Of a stretch of DNA of 64,000 nucleotides, positions 1-7,645 are shown piece by piece (position 1 is the stretch's first letter; every line of letters begins with the position of its first letter). The position numbers and the translations under genes are program-made. This DNA is from Stutzerimonas stutzeri (lineage in GTDB: Bacteria; Pseudomonadota; Gammaproteobacteria; Pseudomonadales; Pseudomonadaceae), in assembly GCF_002890895.1 (NCBI RefSeq), contig NZ_POUL01000010.1, positions 1 to 64,000 of the forward strand. The letters are read 5' to 3'. The notes below the pieces were generated by a model. That model did not search any database. It saw only the letters and a program-made list of their open reading frames with translations, and was not told the origin of the DNA.

Positions 1-108
1 TCCGGAAAACAAATCGTCTGTGCAGCGATGCGCAAGCTGCTGCACATCGCCTATGGGGTACTTAAATCGGGCCAGCGTTTCGACCCTCAACTGGCCCTTG
101 CTCGGTAA
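1..108 (+). pseudogene. IS110-family transposase, C-terminal end only (cut by window edge)
   Basis: Frame 1 is open from the first base to a TAA at 106-108 and encodes 35 residues containing AAMRKLLHIAYGVLK, the typical C-terminal motif of IS110/IS1111 transposases. The N-terminal DEDD catalytic part lies outside the window, so it is not known whether the gene is whole. No inverted repeat could be assigned to the IS end between 109 and 160. The recognition rests on a short motif. Confidence 0.7.
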
Positions 109-160
109 TGGGGAAGACGGTATCTACCGGGTGCCGTTCCTTACCAACGTTTGCTCTGAC

Positions 161-187
161 AAAAAAACCCGCTCTTGAGAGCGGGTT
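161..187 (-). terminator. Rho-independent terminator of the acyl-CoA dehydrogenase operon
   Basis: A nine-base-pair stem (ACCCGCTCT paired with AGAGCGGGT, two-base loop) is followed on the minus strand by a run of seven T. It lies about 25 bp beyond the stop codon at 210 of the minus-strand operon. Confidence 0.85.
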
Positions 188-209
188 CTGCTGTCACGCG
201 GTCAGCCGA

Positions 210-1352
210 TTACGCCACCTGCATCAGCTTGGCGTAAGCCTTCAGATGATGGTCATCGTCACCGAACTGGTGGGCGATCATCACCAGGCGCTTGGCGTGG
301 TGGGCGAGGTTGTATTCCCAGGTCATGCCGATGCCGCCGTGCAGCTGGATCGCCTCTTCGGCCACCTTGCGTGCGGCGCGGGCGCAGATGTATTTGGCGG
401 CGGCGATGATGCGGCGGCGGTCGTCGTTGTCTTCACCATCGGCAAAGGTCGCGGCGAGGATCGCCATGCTGGTGGCCTGTTCCAGCTCGGTCTGCATGTC
501 GACCATGCGGTGCTGCAGCACCTGGAACTTGCCGATCGGCACACCGAACTGCTTGCGCGTCTTCAGGTAGTCGAGGGTCAGCTTGCAGGCCTCGTCCATG
601 CTGCCCAGCGCGTCGGCACACTGCGCGGCGATGGCGCGGCCCTGCTGGTAGCGCAGCGCTGAAAGAGCGTTGCCGACTTCGCCGAGCAGCGCGTCGGCGC
701 CGACCTGCACGTTGTCGAGGAACAGCTCGCAGCCCTTGCGCCCGTCGATGGTCGGGTACACGCGACGGCTGACGCCCTGAGCAGTCGGATCAACCAGGAA
801 CAGGCTGATGCCGGCCTCGTCACGGCTATCGCCTGCCGTGCGCGCTGAGACGATGATCTTACCGGCGCTGTGGCCGCCGATGACCACGGCCTTGCGCCCG
901 GACAGGCGATAACCGCCGTCGGCCGACTCGGCCTTGGTCTGCACGTCGTTGAGGTTGTAGTGGCTCTGCGGCTCGTCGAGCGCCACCGCCAACTGCAGTG
1001 ATCCGGCCGCCACCTGCGGCAGCAGCTCCTCCTTCTGCGCGTCACTGCCCAAATGGGTGAGCAGTCCGCCACCGAAGATCACCGATTGCAGGTAGGGCTC
1101 CAAGGTCAGGCCGCGACCCAGTTCGGTCATCACCAGCATGGTTTCCACGCCGCCGCCGCCAAAGCCGCCGATCTCCTCGGCAAACGGCACGGCAGTCAGG
1201 CCCAGCTCGCCCAGCTGCGCCCAGAACTCGGCGGAGAAGCCCAGTTCCGACTCGCTGAATTTCTCGCGCTGCTCGAACGGATAAGCGTCGCGCACCAGGC
1301 GCGCCGCGGTGTCTTGCAGCATTTGCTGCTCTTCAGTCAGTTTGAAGTCCAT
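210..1352 (-). CDS. Acyl-CoA dehydrogenase family protein (PimD-like, 380 aa)
   Basis: FAD flavoprotein predicted to make the alpha,beta double bond in an acyl-CoA thioester in the cytoplasm. The N-terminal helical domain (MDFKLTEEQQMLQDTAARLV), middle beta domain and C-terminal helical domain are all present. The end carries LHGGIGMTWEYNLAHH (about residues 337-352), characteristic of the small-subunit type seen in pimeloyl-CoA dehydrogenase PimD. It is the last gene of a minus-strand operon with a second acyl-CoA dehydrogenase (12-bp gap) and a FadB-like protein, which suggests a two-subunit dehydrogenase for dicarboxyl-, branched- or aromatic-derived acyl-CoAs. Substrate is inferred, not shown. 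Confidence 0.9.
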   Translation of the reverse strand: MDFKLTEEQQMLQDTAARLVRDAYPFEQREKFSESELGFSAEFWAQLGELGLTAVPFAEEIGGFGGGGVETMLVMTELGRGLTLEPYLQSVIFGGGLLTHLGSDAQKEELLPQVAAGSLQLAVALDEPQSHYNLNDVQTKAESADGGYRLSGRKAVVIGGHSAGKIIVSARTAGDSRDEAGISLFLVDPTAQGVSRRVYPTIDGRKGCELFLDNVQVGADALLGEVGNALSALRYQQGRAIAAQCADALGSMDEACKLTLDYLKTRKQFGVPIGKFQVLQHRMVDMQTELEQATSMAILAATFADGEDNDDRRRIIAAAKYICARAARKVAEEAIQLHGGIGMTWEYNLAHHAKRLVMIAHQFGDDDHHLKAYAKLMQVA

Positions 1353-1364
1353 TGCGGTGCCCCC

Positions 1365-2561
1365 TTACAGCTCGAGAATCATCTTCGAGACGATGTTCTT
1401 CTGGATTTCGTTGGAGCCGCCAAAGATCGACAGCTTGCGCATGTTGAAGTAGTCGCCGGCCAGCGATGCGCTGTAGTCGGCGTGTAGCAGTTCGCCGTCG
1501 TAGTCCAGCTGCAGCTCTTCCTCGAGGAATGGCAGCGCGTAAGGCCCGATAACCTTGCGCAGCAGGCTGGTGATGGCCTGGCGGATCTCGGTGCCTTTGA
1601 CCTTGAGGATCGAAGATTCCGCGCCGGGCACGCCACCCTCCTTCGCTGCGGCGAGGATGCGCAGGGTGCTCATTTCGATGGCCATCAGCTGCATCTCCAC
1701 TTCCGCGACCTGGGCGCGAAATAGCGGATCATCGAGCATCGGCTTGCCGTCGCAGACTTCCTTCATGGCGATGCGTTTGAGGTGTGCCAGTGCTGCCTTT
1801 GAGGCGCCGATGCCGGCCAGGCCGGTGCGCTCGTGGGTCAGCAGGTACTTGGCGCAGGTCCAGCCCTGGTTTTCCTCGCCGACGAGGTTTTCCACCGGCA
1901 CGCGGACGTTGTCGAAGAAGACTTCGTTGACCTCGTGATCGCCGTCGAGGGTGATGATCGGCCGCACGCTGATGCCCGGCGTGCTCATGTCGATCAACAG
2001 GAAGCTGATGCCGCGCTGCTGCTGGGCTTCAGGATCGGTGCGCACCAGGCAGAAGATCATGTTGGCGTGCTGGCCGAGGGTGGTCCAGGTCTTCTGGCCA
2101 TTGACCACGTAATGGTCGCCGTCACGCACGGCACGGGTCTTCAAGCTCGCCAGGTCGGAGCCGGCGCCCGGTTCGGAGTAGCCCTGGCACCACCAGTCTT
2201 CACCGGACAGGATGCGTGGCAGGTAATGATCCTTCTGCTGCTGGCTGCCGAACTTGATGATCACCGGCGCGACCATGTTGACGCCGAAGGGCACGGTGCG
2301 CGGCGCGCCGAACTGAGCGCACTCCTCGTCGAAGATATGCTTCTCGACCGGGCCCCAGGTGGTGCCGCCCAGCTCAACGGGCCAGCCCGGCGCGTACCAG
2401 CCGCGCTTGACCAGAATCTGCTGCCAGCGCTCGTGGTCTTCTTTGGACATATGCTTGCCGAGCTTGACCTTGGCGGCGATGTCCGCCGGCAGCTCGTTTG
2501 TCAGGAAGGCGCGCACTTCATCGCGGAAGGCGAGCTCTTCGGCCGTGTAATTCACGTTCAT
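1365..2561 (-). CDS. Acyl-CoA dehydrogenase family protein (PimC-like, 398 aa)
   Basis: Second FAD-dependent acyl-CoA dehydrogenase, of the large-subunit type. The segment WWCQGYSEPGAGSDLASLKT is the flavin-binding motif of the middle domain, and the protein ends in FGGSNEIQKNIVSKMILEL, the usual C-terminus of this class. The ATG at 2561 is chosen because it is preceded by GAGGACC and gives MNVNYTAEELAFRDEVRAFL, the conserved N-terminus; an in-frame upstream extension lacks similarity. It sits between the PimD-like gene and the FadB-like gene in one operon, so the two dehydrogenases probably form a heteromer acting in the same beta-oxidation route. Confidence 0.9.
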   Translation of the reverse strand: MNVNYTAEELAFRDEVRAFLTNELPADIAAKVKLGKHMSKEDHERWQQILVKRGWYAPGWPVELGGTTWGPVEKHIFDEECAQFGAPRTVPFGVNMVAPVIIKFGSQQQKDHYLPRILSGEDWWCQGYSEPGAGSDLASLKTRAVRDGDHYVVNGQKTWTTLGQHANMIFCLVRTDPEAQQQRGISFLLIDMSTPGISVRPIITLDGDHEVNEVFFDNVRVPVENLVGEENQGWTCAKYLLTHERTGLAGIGASKAALAHLKRIAMKEVCDGKPMLDDPLFRAQVAEVEMQLMAIEMSTLRILAAAKEGGVPGAESSILKVKGTEIRQAITSLLRKVIGPYALPFLEEELQLDYDGELLHADYSASLAGDYFNMRKLSIFGGSNEIQKNIVSKMILEL

Positions 2562-2604
2562 GGGAAGGTCCTCATGGTGCGTTCGGATTGCAGGCGGGCG
2601 GCGT

Positions 2605-4710
2605 TCATTGCCCAGCCTGCCATTCGGTGAAGGTGCGGCCTTCGGCGGCCAGTTTTTCCAGCAGCGGCGCTGGCTTCCACCAGTCGCCACAACGTGCGTG
2701 CAGTTCCTTGACCCGTGCCAGCACCTTGTCCAGGCCGACGCTGTCGGCATAGAACATCGGGCCACCACGGAAGGCCGGGAAGCCGTAGCCGTTCAGGTAG
2801 ATAATGTCGATGTCGCTGGAGCGCTGCGCGATGCCTTCTTCGAGGATCTTCGCGCCCTCGTTGACCAGCGCATAAATGGTTCGCTCGATGATGTATTGCT
2901 CATCCAGCTCGCGGCGCTCGATGCCCTTTTCCCGCGAAGCTGCTTCGAGCATAGGCGCCAGCTTGGGATTCTCCAGCGGCGTGCGGTTGCCCGGCTCGTA
3001 GCGGTAATAGCCGGAACCGGTCTTCTGCCCGAGCATGCCGGCAGCGCAGAGCTTGTCGGAAACGGCGGGGAAATCCAAGTGCGCCGGCAGTGTCGCGCGC
3101 TGGCGCTTGCGAATCGCCTGGCCGATGTCGAGGCCGGACAGATCACGCATGGCGAACGGCCCCATGGCCATGCCGAAGTTACGCAGCGCGCCATCGACCT
3201 GCCCTGGCGTGGCGCCCTCTTCCAGCAGGAATTCCGCCTCGCGGCCGTACTGGAAGACCATGCGGTTGCCGACGAAACCGTCGCAGACACCGACCACCAC
3301 CGAGACCTTTTTCAGCTTCTTGCCGATGGCCATTGAAGTGGCGAGCACCTCATGGCTGGTCTTCTCGCCGCGCACCACTTCCAGCAGGCGCATGACGTTG
3401 GCCGGGCTGAAGAAGTGCAGGCCGACCACATCTTCCGGACGTTTGGTGAAGGCGGCGACGGCGTTCAGGTCCAGTGATGACGTGTTCGAAGCGAGAATCG
3501 CACCGGGCTTGCACACCGCATCCAGCTGTTCGAACACCTGCTGCTTGACGCCCATCTCCTCGAATACCGCCTCGACCACCACGTCGACGTCTGCCAAGGC
3601 CGCGTATTCGGTGACGCCTTCGACCAGCTTGAGGCGCTTTTCCATCGCTTCCTCGGTGAGGCTGCCGCGCTTGACGCTGGCCGCGTAAGTGTCACGGGCG
3701 CGCTGCAGACCGCGCTGCAGCGCGTCTTCGTTGATCTCCAGCAGCTTCACCGGCACCCCGGCGTTGGCGAAGCACAGGGCAATACCAACGCCCATGGTGC
3801 CGCCGCCGATCACCGCGGCGGTGTTGATCGCACGCGGTTTCACATCGGCTGGCAGATCGTTGATCTTGCCGGCCTGGCGCTCGGCAAAGAAGGAATGGAT
3901 GAGCGCACCACGCTGTGGCGAATTCAGGCATTCGACAAAGAGCTCCCGCTCGCGCTTGAGGCCTTCGGCCAGTGGCAGCTGGGTCGCTGCCTCGACAGCA
4001 GCGATGCAACGCAGCGGCGAGAACAGCCCGGGCATGCGCTTGGCGACCTCGGCGTGCTTGGCACGGATCAGCGCCTCGTTGTCGGCGCCTTCCAGACCGA
4101 AGGTTTGCTCGCCGCTGCGACGCGGCCCGCGGTCGGCATTGAGCAGACGGCGCGCAAAGCTGATACCCGCCTTGGTCATTTCGTCGTCGAACAGCTCATC
4201 AACGATGTTGTGCTCGACGGCCTCGGCTGCGCCGATGGGCGCGCCGCTGACGATCATGTCCAGCGCCTTCTCGACACCTGCCAGACGTGGCAGTCGCTGT
4301 GTTCCGCCTGCACCGGGCAAGAGGCCCAGCTTCACTTCCGGCAGACCGACCTTGGCGTCCTTGCGGGCGATGCGGTAATGACAGCCCAACGCGACTTCCA
4401 ACCCACCACCCAGCGCGGTGCCATGGATAACGGCGACGCTCGGCTTGCTGCAGCCTTCGATGACCTCGATCACTTCCGGCAGGCTCGGCGCCTGCGGCGG
4501 CTTGCCAAACTCCTTGATGTCGGCCCCGGCAATAAAGGTATTACCGTCGCAGACCAGCACCACGGCGCGCACTTGCGTGTCCGCCTCGGCGTTCTGAAAG
4601 GCCTGCAGCAAGCCTTCGCGCACGGCATGCCCGAGCGCATTGACCGGTGGGTTGTTGACCGTGATCAGAGCGATCTCGCCCTGAGTTTCGAGCCGTACGG
4701 CATCCGTCAT
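2605..4710 (-). CDS. Bifunctional enoyl-CoA hydratase / 3-hydroxyacyl-CoA dehydrogenase (FadB/PimF-like, 701 aa)
   Basis: Catalyses hydration of enoyl-CoA and NAD-dependent oxidation of the 3-hydroxyacyl-CoA product. The N-terminal crotonase domain (1-190) has GADIKEFG (62-69) and the oxyanion-hole region HGTALGGGLEVALG (96-109). The dehydrogenase domain begins with the Rossmann motif IGGGTMGVGIA near 301 and continues through two C-terminal 3HCDH domains with DGFVGNRM. At about 700 residues it matches the monomeric PimF/peroxisomal-type multifunctional enzyme. A GGAGG sits ahead of the ATG. It is first in the operon with the two acyl-CoA dehydrogenases, so the three genes give three beta-oxidation steps; no thiolase gene is present. 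Confidence 0.92.
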   Translation of the reverse strand: MTDAVRLETQGEIALITVNNPPVNALGHAVREGLLQAFQNAEADTQVRAVVLVCDGNTFIAGADIKEFGKPPQAPSLPEVIEVIEGCSKPSVAVIHGTALGGGLEVALGCHYRIARKDAKVGLPEVKLGLLPGAGGTQRLPRLAGVEKALDMIVSGAPIGAAEAVEHNIVDELFDDEMTKAGISFARRLLNADRGPRRSGEQTFGLEGADNEALIRAKHAEVAKRMPGLFSPLRCIAAVEAATQLPLAEGLKRERELFVECLNSPQRGALIHSFFAERQAGKINDLPADVKPRAINTAAVIGGGTMGVGIALCFANAGVPVKLLEINEDALQRGLQRARDTYAASVKRGSLTEEAMEKRLKLVEGVTEYAALADVDVVVEAVFEEMGVKQQVFEQLDAVCKPGAILASNTSSLDLNAVAAFTKRPEDVVGLHFFSPANVMRLLEVVRGEKTSHEVLATSMAIGKKLKKVSVVVGVCDGFVGNRMVFQYGREAEFLLEEGATPGQVDGALRNFGMAMGPFAMRDLSGLDIGQAIRKRQRATLPAHLDFPAVSDKLCAAGMLGQKTGSGYYRYEPGNRTPLENPKLAPMLEAASREKGIERRELDEQYIIERTIYALVNEGAKILEEGIAQRSSDIDIIYLNGYGFPAFRGGPMFYADSVGLDKVLARVKELHARCGDWWKPAPLLEKLAAEGRTFTEWQAGQ

Positions 4711-5149
4711 GGCTGGCCTCCGCTTGTGAAATGAATGATTGGAATTGTTATTTCACGGAATCATGTTTCGCACAGCAGAATAGTCGAGTCATTTCCGCAT
4801 GTCGAGAGACTGGCAATAATCGCTTCGACTGGCAACCGCCATAACCGCGACAGCGCTCGAAACATAAGTGAGATCTGGGGCGACGCCCATTGGAGAAAAT
4901 GCAACGAGATGGGATGGGAGGTGGGAGCGGCTCACCACTGGGGCGGCAGAGAACAGAGAGCGGTAAATGAGCGTCGCCGCGACGAGTCGCTTGCGCGATG
5001 CACTCGGTACTTCCTGACGACCGGCCGCTCCGGGCTGCTGGGCACTCGGTTCCGGCAGGGCATAAGAGGTAACGGCCCAGTAATCAGCCGCAGCAACCGC
5101 AAACCCCAGGGGGTGAATACCATCCCCCCCAGGCGGCTGAACTGAGGCC
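4711..5149. other. Gene-free spacer between the fadB-like operon and gabD
   Basis: No convincing coding frame was found here; the open frames lack start signals and conserved motifs. It must hold the promoter for the minus-strand FadB-like operon (an AT-richer stretch at 4725-4790) and the 3' end of the gabD transcript. A C-rich imperfect hairpin near 5105-5135 could act as the gabD terminator but lacks a T run. Confidence 0.5.
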
Positions 5150-6598
5150 TTACAGCCCCAGGCAGAGGTATTTGATTTCCAGATAGTCATCCATGCCGTA
5201 TTTCGACCCCTCACGGCCCAGACCGGACGACTTCACGCCGCCGAAGGGTGCCACTTCGGTCGAGATCATTCCGGTGTTGATGCCGATCATCCCTGACTCG
5301 ATGGCTTCGGCCACACGGAACACCCGACCCAGATCGCGGGCGTAGAAATAGGCCGCCAGCCCAAACTCGGTGTCGTTGGCCAGGGCGATACCCTCGGCCT
5401 CGTCTTCGAAACGGAACAACGGCGCCAGCGGCCCGAAGGTTTCCTCTTTCGCCACCTTGGCGTTGTGCGGCACGTTGACCATCAGCGTGGGCTCGAAATA
5501 GCTGCCGCCCATCTGGTGCGCCTTACCGCCGGTGAGTACCTGTGCACCATTGGCGACGGCGTCCTCGATGTGCTCTCTGACCTTGGCCGCGGCGCGGTCG
5601 TCGATCAGCGGGCCGATGTCGGTGCCTTCGTCGAGTCCGTTGCCAACCTTCAGTTTTTCGACCGCAGCCTGGAATTTCTTTGCGAACTCGTCGTACACGC
5701 CGTTCTGTACATAGATGCGGTTGACGCAGACGCAGGTCTGGCCGGCGTTGCGGTACTTGGACTGCATGGCGCCTTTGACGGCCTCGTCGAGGTCCGCGTC
5801 ATCGAATACCAGGAACGGCGCGTTGCCGCCCAGCTCCAGCGACACCTTCTTGATGCCTGCGGCGCACTGCTCCATCAGCTTCGCGCCAACTTCGGTCGAG
5901 CCGGTGAAGCTGAGCTTGCGCACCGTCGGGTTTGCGGTCAGCTCGTTGCCGATGTCACCCGCCGAACCGGTGACGACGCTGAACACACCTTTCGGGATAC
6001 CCGCACGCTCCGCCAGCTCAGCCAGCGCCAGCGCGGAAAAAGGCGTCTGGCTCGCCGGCTTGAGCACCATGGTGCAACCCGCAGCCAGCGCTGGGCCGGC
6101 CTTGCGGGTGATCATCGCCGCCGGGAAGTTCCACGGGGTAATGGCCGCCGTGACGCCAATCGGCTGCTTGATGACGATGATGCGCTTGTCTTTCTGATGG
6201 CCCGGGATGGTGTCGCCATAGACTCGCTTGGCTTCTTCGGCGAACCATTCGATAAAGGAAGCGGCATAGGCGATCTCGCCCTTGGACTCGGCCAGCGGCT
6301 TGCCCTGCTCCAGCGTCATCAGCCTACCCAGATCGTCCTGGTTCTCCATCATCAGCTCGAACCAGCGGCGTAGCTTTTGCGAGCGCTCCTTGGCGGTCAG
6401 ATCACGCCAGGCTGGCAGTGCACGCTCGGCGGCTTCGATGGCGCGACGGGTTTCCGCAGCGCCCATTTTCGGCACGCTGCCCAGGATCTCGTTGCTGGCC
6501 GGGTTGTTGACCTTGATGGTCTGGCCGCTGTCCGCGTCCTGCCAGGCGCCGTCGATATAAGCCTGCTGGCGGAACAGCTTGGTGTCTTTGAGTTGCAT
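5150..6598 (-). CDS. gabD: NAD(P)-dependent succinate-semialdehyde dehydrogenase (482 aa)
   Basis: Oxidises succinate semialdehyde to succinate, the last step of 4-aminobutyrate breakdown. The aldehyde dehydrogenase fold is complete: TPWNFP (154-159), FTGSTEVG (231-238), general-base Glu255 in LELGG and nucleophile Cys289 in GQTCVC. The adjacent second Cys291 matches the redox-switch pair of GabD. AGGAG precedes the ATG. Length and N-terminus (MQLKDTKLFRQQAYIDG) fit pseudomonad GabD closely. The usual partner gabT is not next to it; upstream lies a tRNA gene and downstream an unrelated operon, so this copy may be a stand-alone semialdehyde dehydrogenase. Confidence 0.93.
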   Translation of the reverse strand: MQLKDTKLFRQQAYIDGAWQDADSGQTIKVNNPASNEILGSVPKMGAAETRRAIEAAERALPAWRDLTAKERSQKLRRWFELMMENQDDLGRLMTLEQGKPLAESKGEIAYAASFIEWFAEEAKRVYGDTIPGHQKDKRIIVIKQPIGVTAAITPWNFPAAMITRKAGPALAAGCTMVLKPASQTPFSALALAELAERAGIPKGVFSVVTGSAGDIGNELTANPTVRKLSFTGSTEVGAKLMEQCAAGIKKVSLELGGNAPFLVFDDADLDEAVKGAMQSKYRNAGQTCVCVNRIYVQNGVYDEFAKKFQAAVEKLKVGNGLDEGTDIGPLIDDRAAAKVREHIEDAVANGAQVLTGGKAHQMGGSYFEPTLMVNVPHNAKVAKEETFGPLAPLFRFEDEAEGIALANDTEFGLAAYFYARDLGRVFRVAEAIESGMIGINTGMISTEVAPFGGVKSSGLGREGSKYGMDDYLEIKYLCLGL

Positions 6599-6886
6599 GG
6601 CAGTCTCCTGAGAGCCGGCAGGGTGCCGGGTATTGGACCGAGGCCATCTGGCCGATTGGAAAGGCGGTTGGCAGTGGAACTGCTCGAGTAAGTCAGAGCA
6701 AGGGACAGCCCCAGGGTTCCTGCCGTGAGCTGAAGCGTTTGAGATATCGAACGCATGCTAGGCCTGCTGGCCTGCCTCGGGCAACAGCCTGTTCGGAAAA
6801 ATTAACGCACCATAACCAGACCTGATGACGCCGCGATCGGCTATCAGAACAATAGCGCCGCGCGCTGAGCAGCTGCCGAAGCGCCA
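6599..6886. other. Spacer upstream of gabD and tRNA-Arg, no gene seen
   Basis: No supported gene. Minus-strand frames overlapping the tRNA give the familiar false translation containing [14 protein letters not shown] and are rejected. The segment should contain the gabD promoter on the minus strand. Confidence 0.5.
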
Positions 6887-6915
6887 TGGACGACCGCAGA
6901 CGAGATGCGTATGAT
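6887..6915 (+). promoter_or_regulatory. Sigma-70 promoter of tRNA-Arg
   Basis: A -35 element TGGACG (6887-6892) and a -10 element TATGAT (6910-6915) are separated by 17 bp. The -10 ends 14 bp before the first base of the mature tRNA, the expected distance for a tRNA gene. Confidence 0.7.
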
Positions 6916-6928
6916 TGCGCCCCGCAAC

Positions 6929-7005
6929 GCACCAGTAGCTCAGCTGGATAGAGTACTGCCCTCCGAAGGCAGGGGTCGTGGGTTCGAATCCCGCCTGGTG
7001 CGCCA
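6929..7005 (+). tRNA. tRNA-Arg, anticodon CCG
   Basis: A 77-nt cloverleaf: acceptor stem GCACCAG (6929-6935) pairs with CTGGTGC (6995-7001), the anticodon stem CTGCC/GGCAG encloses the loop CTCCGAA giving anticodon CCG for CGG codons, the T-arm loop TTCGAAT is present and CCA (7003-7005) is encoded. It serves as the attachment site for Island A, and its 3' half is repeated at 40453. Confidence 0.97.
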
Positions 7006-7008
7006 TAT
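6957..7008 (+). repeat. attL-type direct repeat (52 bp) in the 3' half of tRNA-Arg
   Basis: The 52 bases from the anticodon stem of tRNA-Arg to three bases past the encoded CCA occur again without mismatch at 40453-40504. The flanks diverge on both sides: before the repeat the second copy has no tRNA 5' half, and after it the two sequences differ at once. A duplicated tRNA 3' end is the hallmark of tyrosine-recombinase integration. Confidence 0.93.
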
Positions 7009-7014
7009 CAAACA

Positions 7015-7049
7015 AGGGCTTAGGTGCAAACCTAGGCCCTTCTGTTTTT
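7015..7049 (+). terminator. Terminator downstream of tRNA-Arg, inside Island A
   Basis: The stem AGGGCTTAGGT / ACCTAGGCCCT with a GCAA loop (one mismatched pair) is followed by TCTGTTTTT. It begins ten bases after the tRNA CCA and is island sequence, so the island provides the terminator for the tRNA it occupies. Confidence 0.8.
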
Positions 7050-7050
7050 C

Positions 7051-7070
7051 ATGTGTCCAACATGTGTCCA
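7051..7070 (+). repeat. Paired ATGTGTCCA repeats, putative integrase arm-binding sites
   Basis: ATGTGTCCA occurs at 7051-7059 and 7062-7070 with 11-bp phasing, 43 bp from the tRNA end. Short direct repeats at this position are typical arm-type sites of tRNA-targeting integrases. One further GTGTCCA occurs at 40168-40174 near the other end of the island. The sites differ from the GTATGC sites of Element B, which suggests a different integrase. Confidence 0.45.
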
Positions 7071-7645
7071 TCCAAATTGGCACTCGGAATGTAGCGACAC
7101 CATTTTGACCACTGCCCTTATCAGGAGGGCATCAATGGCTTTTATGAGCGGTAACGCGCAAGACGTTATTCAGCCTGTGCTAACGCCAGTGCTGAAAATT
7201 TTGTCGGCTCCGAGATTTGGAAGTGAGCATGGAAAAACCTCCGGACCCGACGCAGCCATCATACTGCCGAGAGACCTGGTCGCCTGGGAACAGCGTGGTT
7301 TCGGACAGCAAGTGAATGCATTGCTCATTTTCCACCACGAGCAACCGTGCACCGGGAATTGGGGTTTCGGCCAGGTTCTGAAGTCGTGATCCTGAGCTGA
7401 TTGAATGGCAGCAACTCAGAGCCTCAGCCCCAAGTCTGATTTGTCGCTAACCTTCCGATGTATCTTTTCGCCGACGTTCTGCTGCTAGCCCGAAAGAGAC
7501 AGCTCACAACCGGCAGCTATCGGCCCAAAATCCGTCGCTGGTGAACGTTTAGGGCGACCAGTTCGTTAATAGCCCGGCGTAAGCGCGAGCTCGGATATCT
7601 GACTCGCAACCGAGGTTCGAAATCTTCGCCAGAGGGCGCCGCAAA
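7071..7645. other. Gene-poor left margin of Island A
   Basis: A plus-strand frame of about 84 residues begins at 7135 but has no recognisable motif, atypical composition and no neighbours in the same direction. I do not call it a gene. The missing integrase would be expected here, and no tyrosine recombinase motif (R, HxxR, Y) can be read in any frame. This segment also holds the 3' end of the dehydratase transcript. Confidence 0.5.

Noticed and set aside
108-662. Long plus-strand frame antisense to the PimD-like gene
   Set aside because: Shadow frame of a high-GC gene; no ribosome-binding site and low-complexity His/Val-rich composition. Many similar frames opposite real genes in this window were dropped for the same reason.
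4789-5214. Minus-strand frame of 141 codons upstream of the fadB-like operon
   Set aside because: Overlaps the end of gabD, has no motif and poor composition, and lies where a promoter region is expected.
6758-7015. Minus-strand frame across tRNA-Arg starting [19 protein letters not shown]
   Set aside because: It is the well-known false translation of the complement of a tRNA 3' end; the tRNA itself explains the sequence. The same applies to 40347-40661 on the minus strand.
7135-7389. Possible small gene or integrase remnant at the left end of Island A
   Set aside because: No recombinase motif and no recognisable family; a frame of this length can occur by chance.
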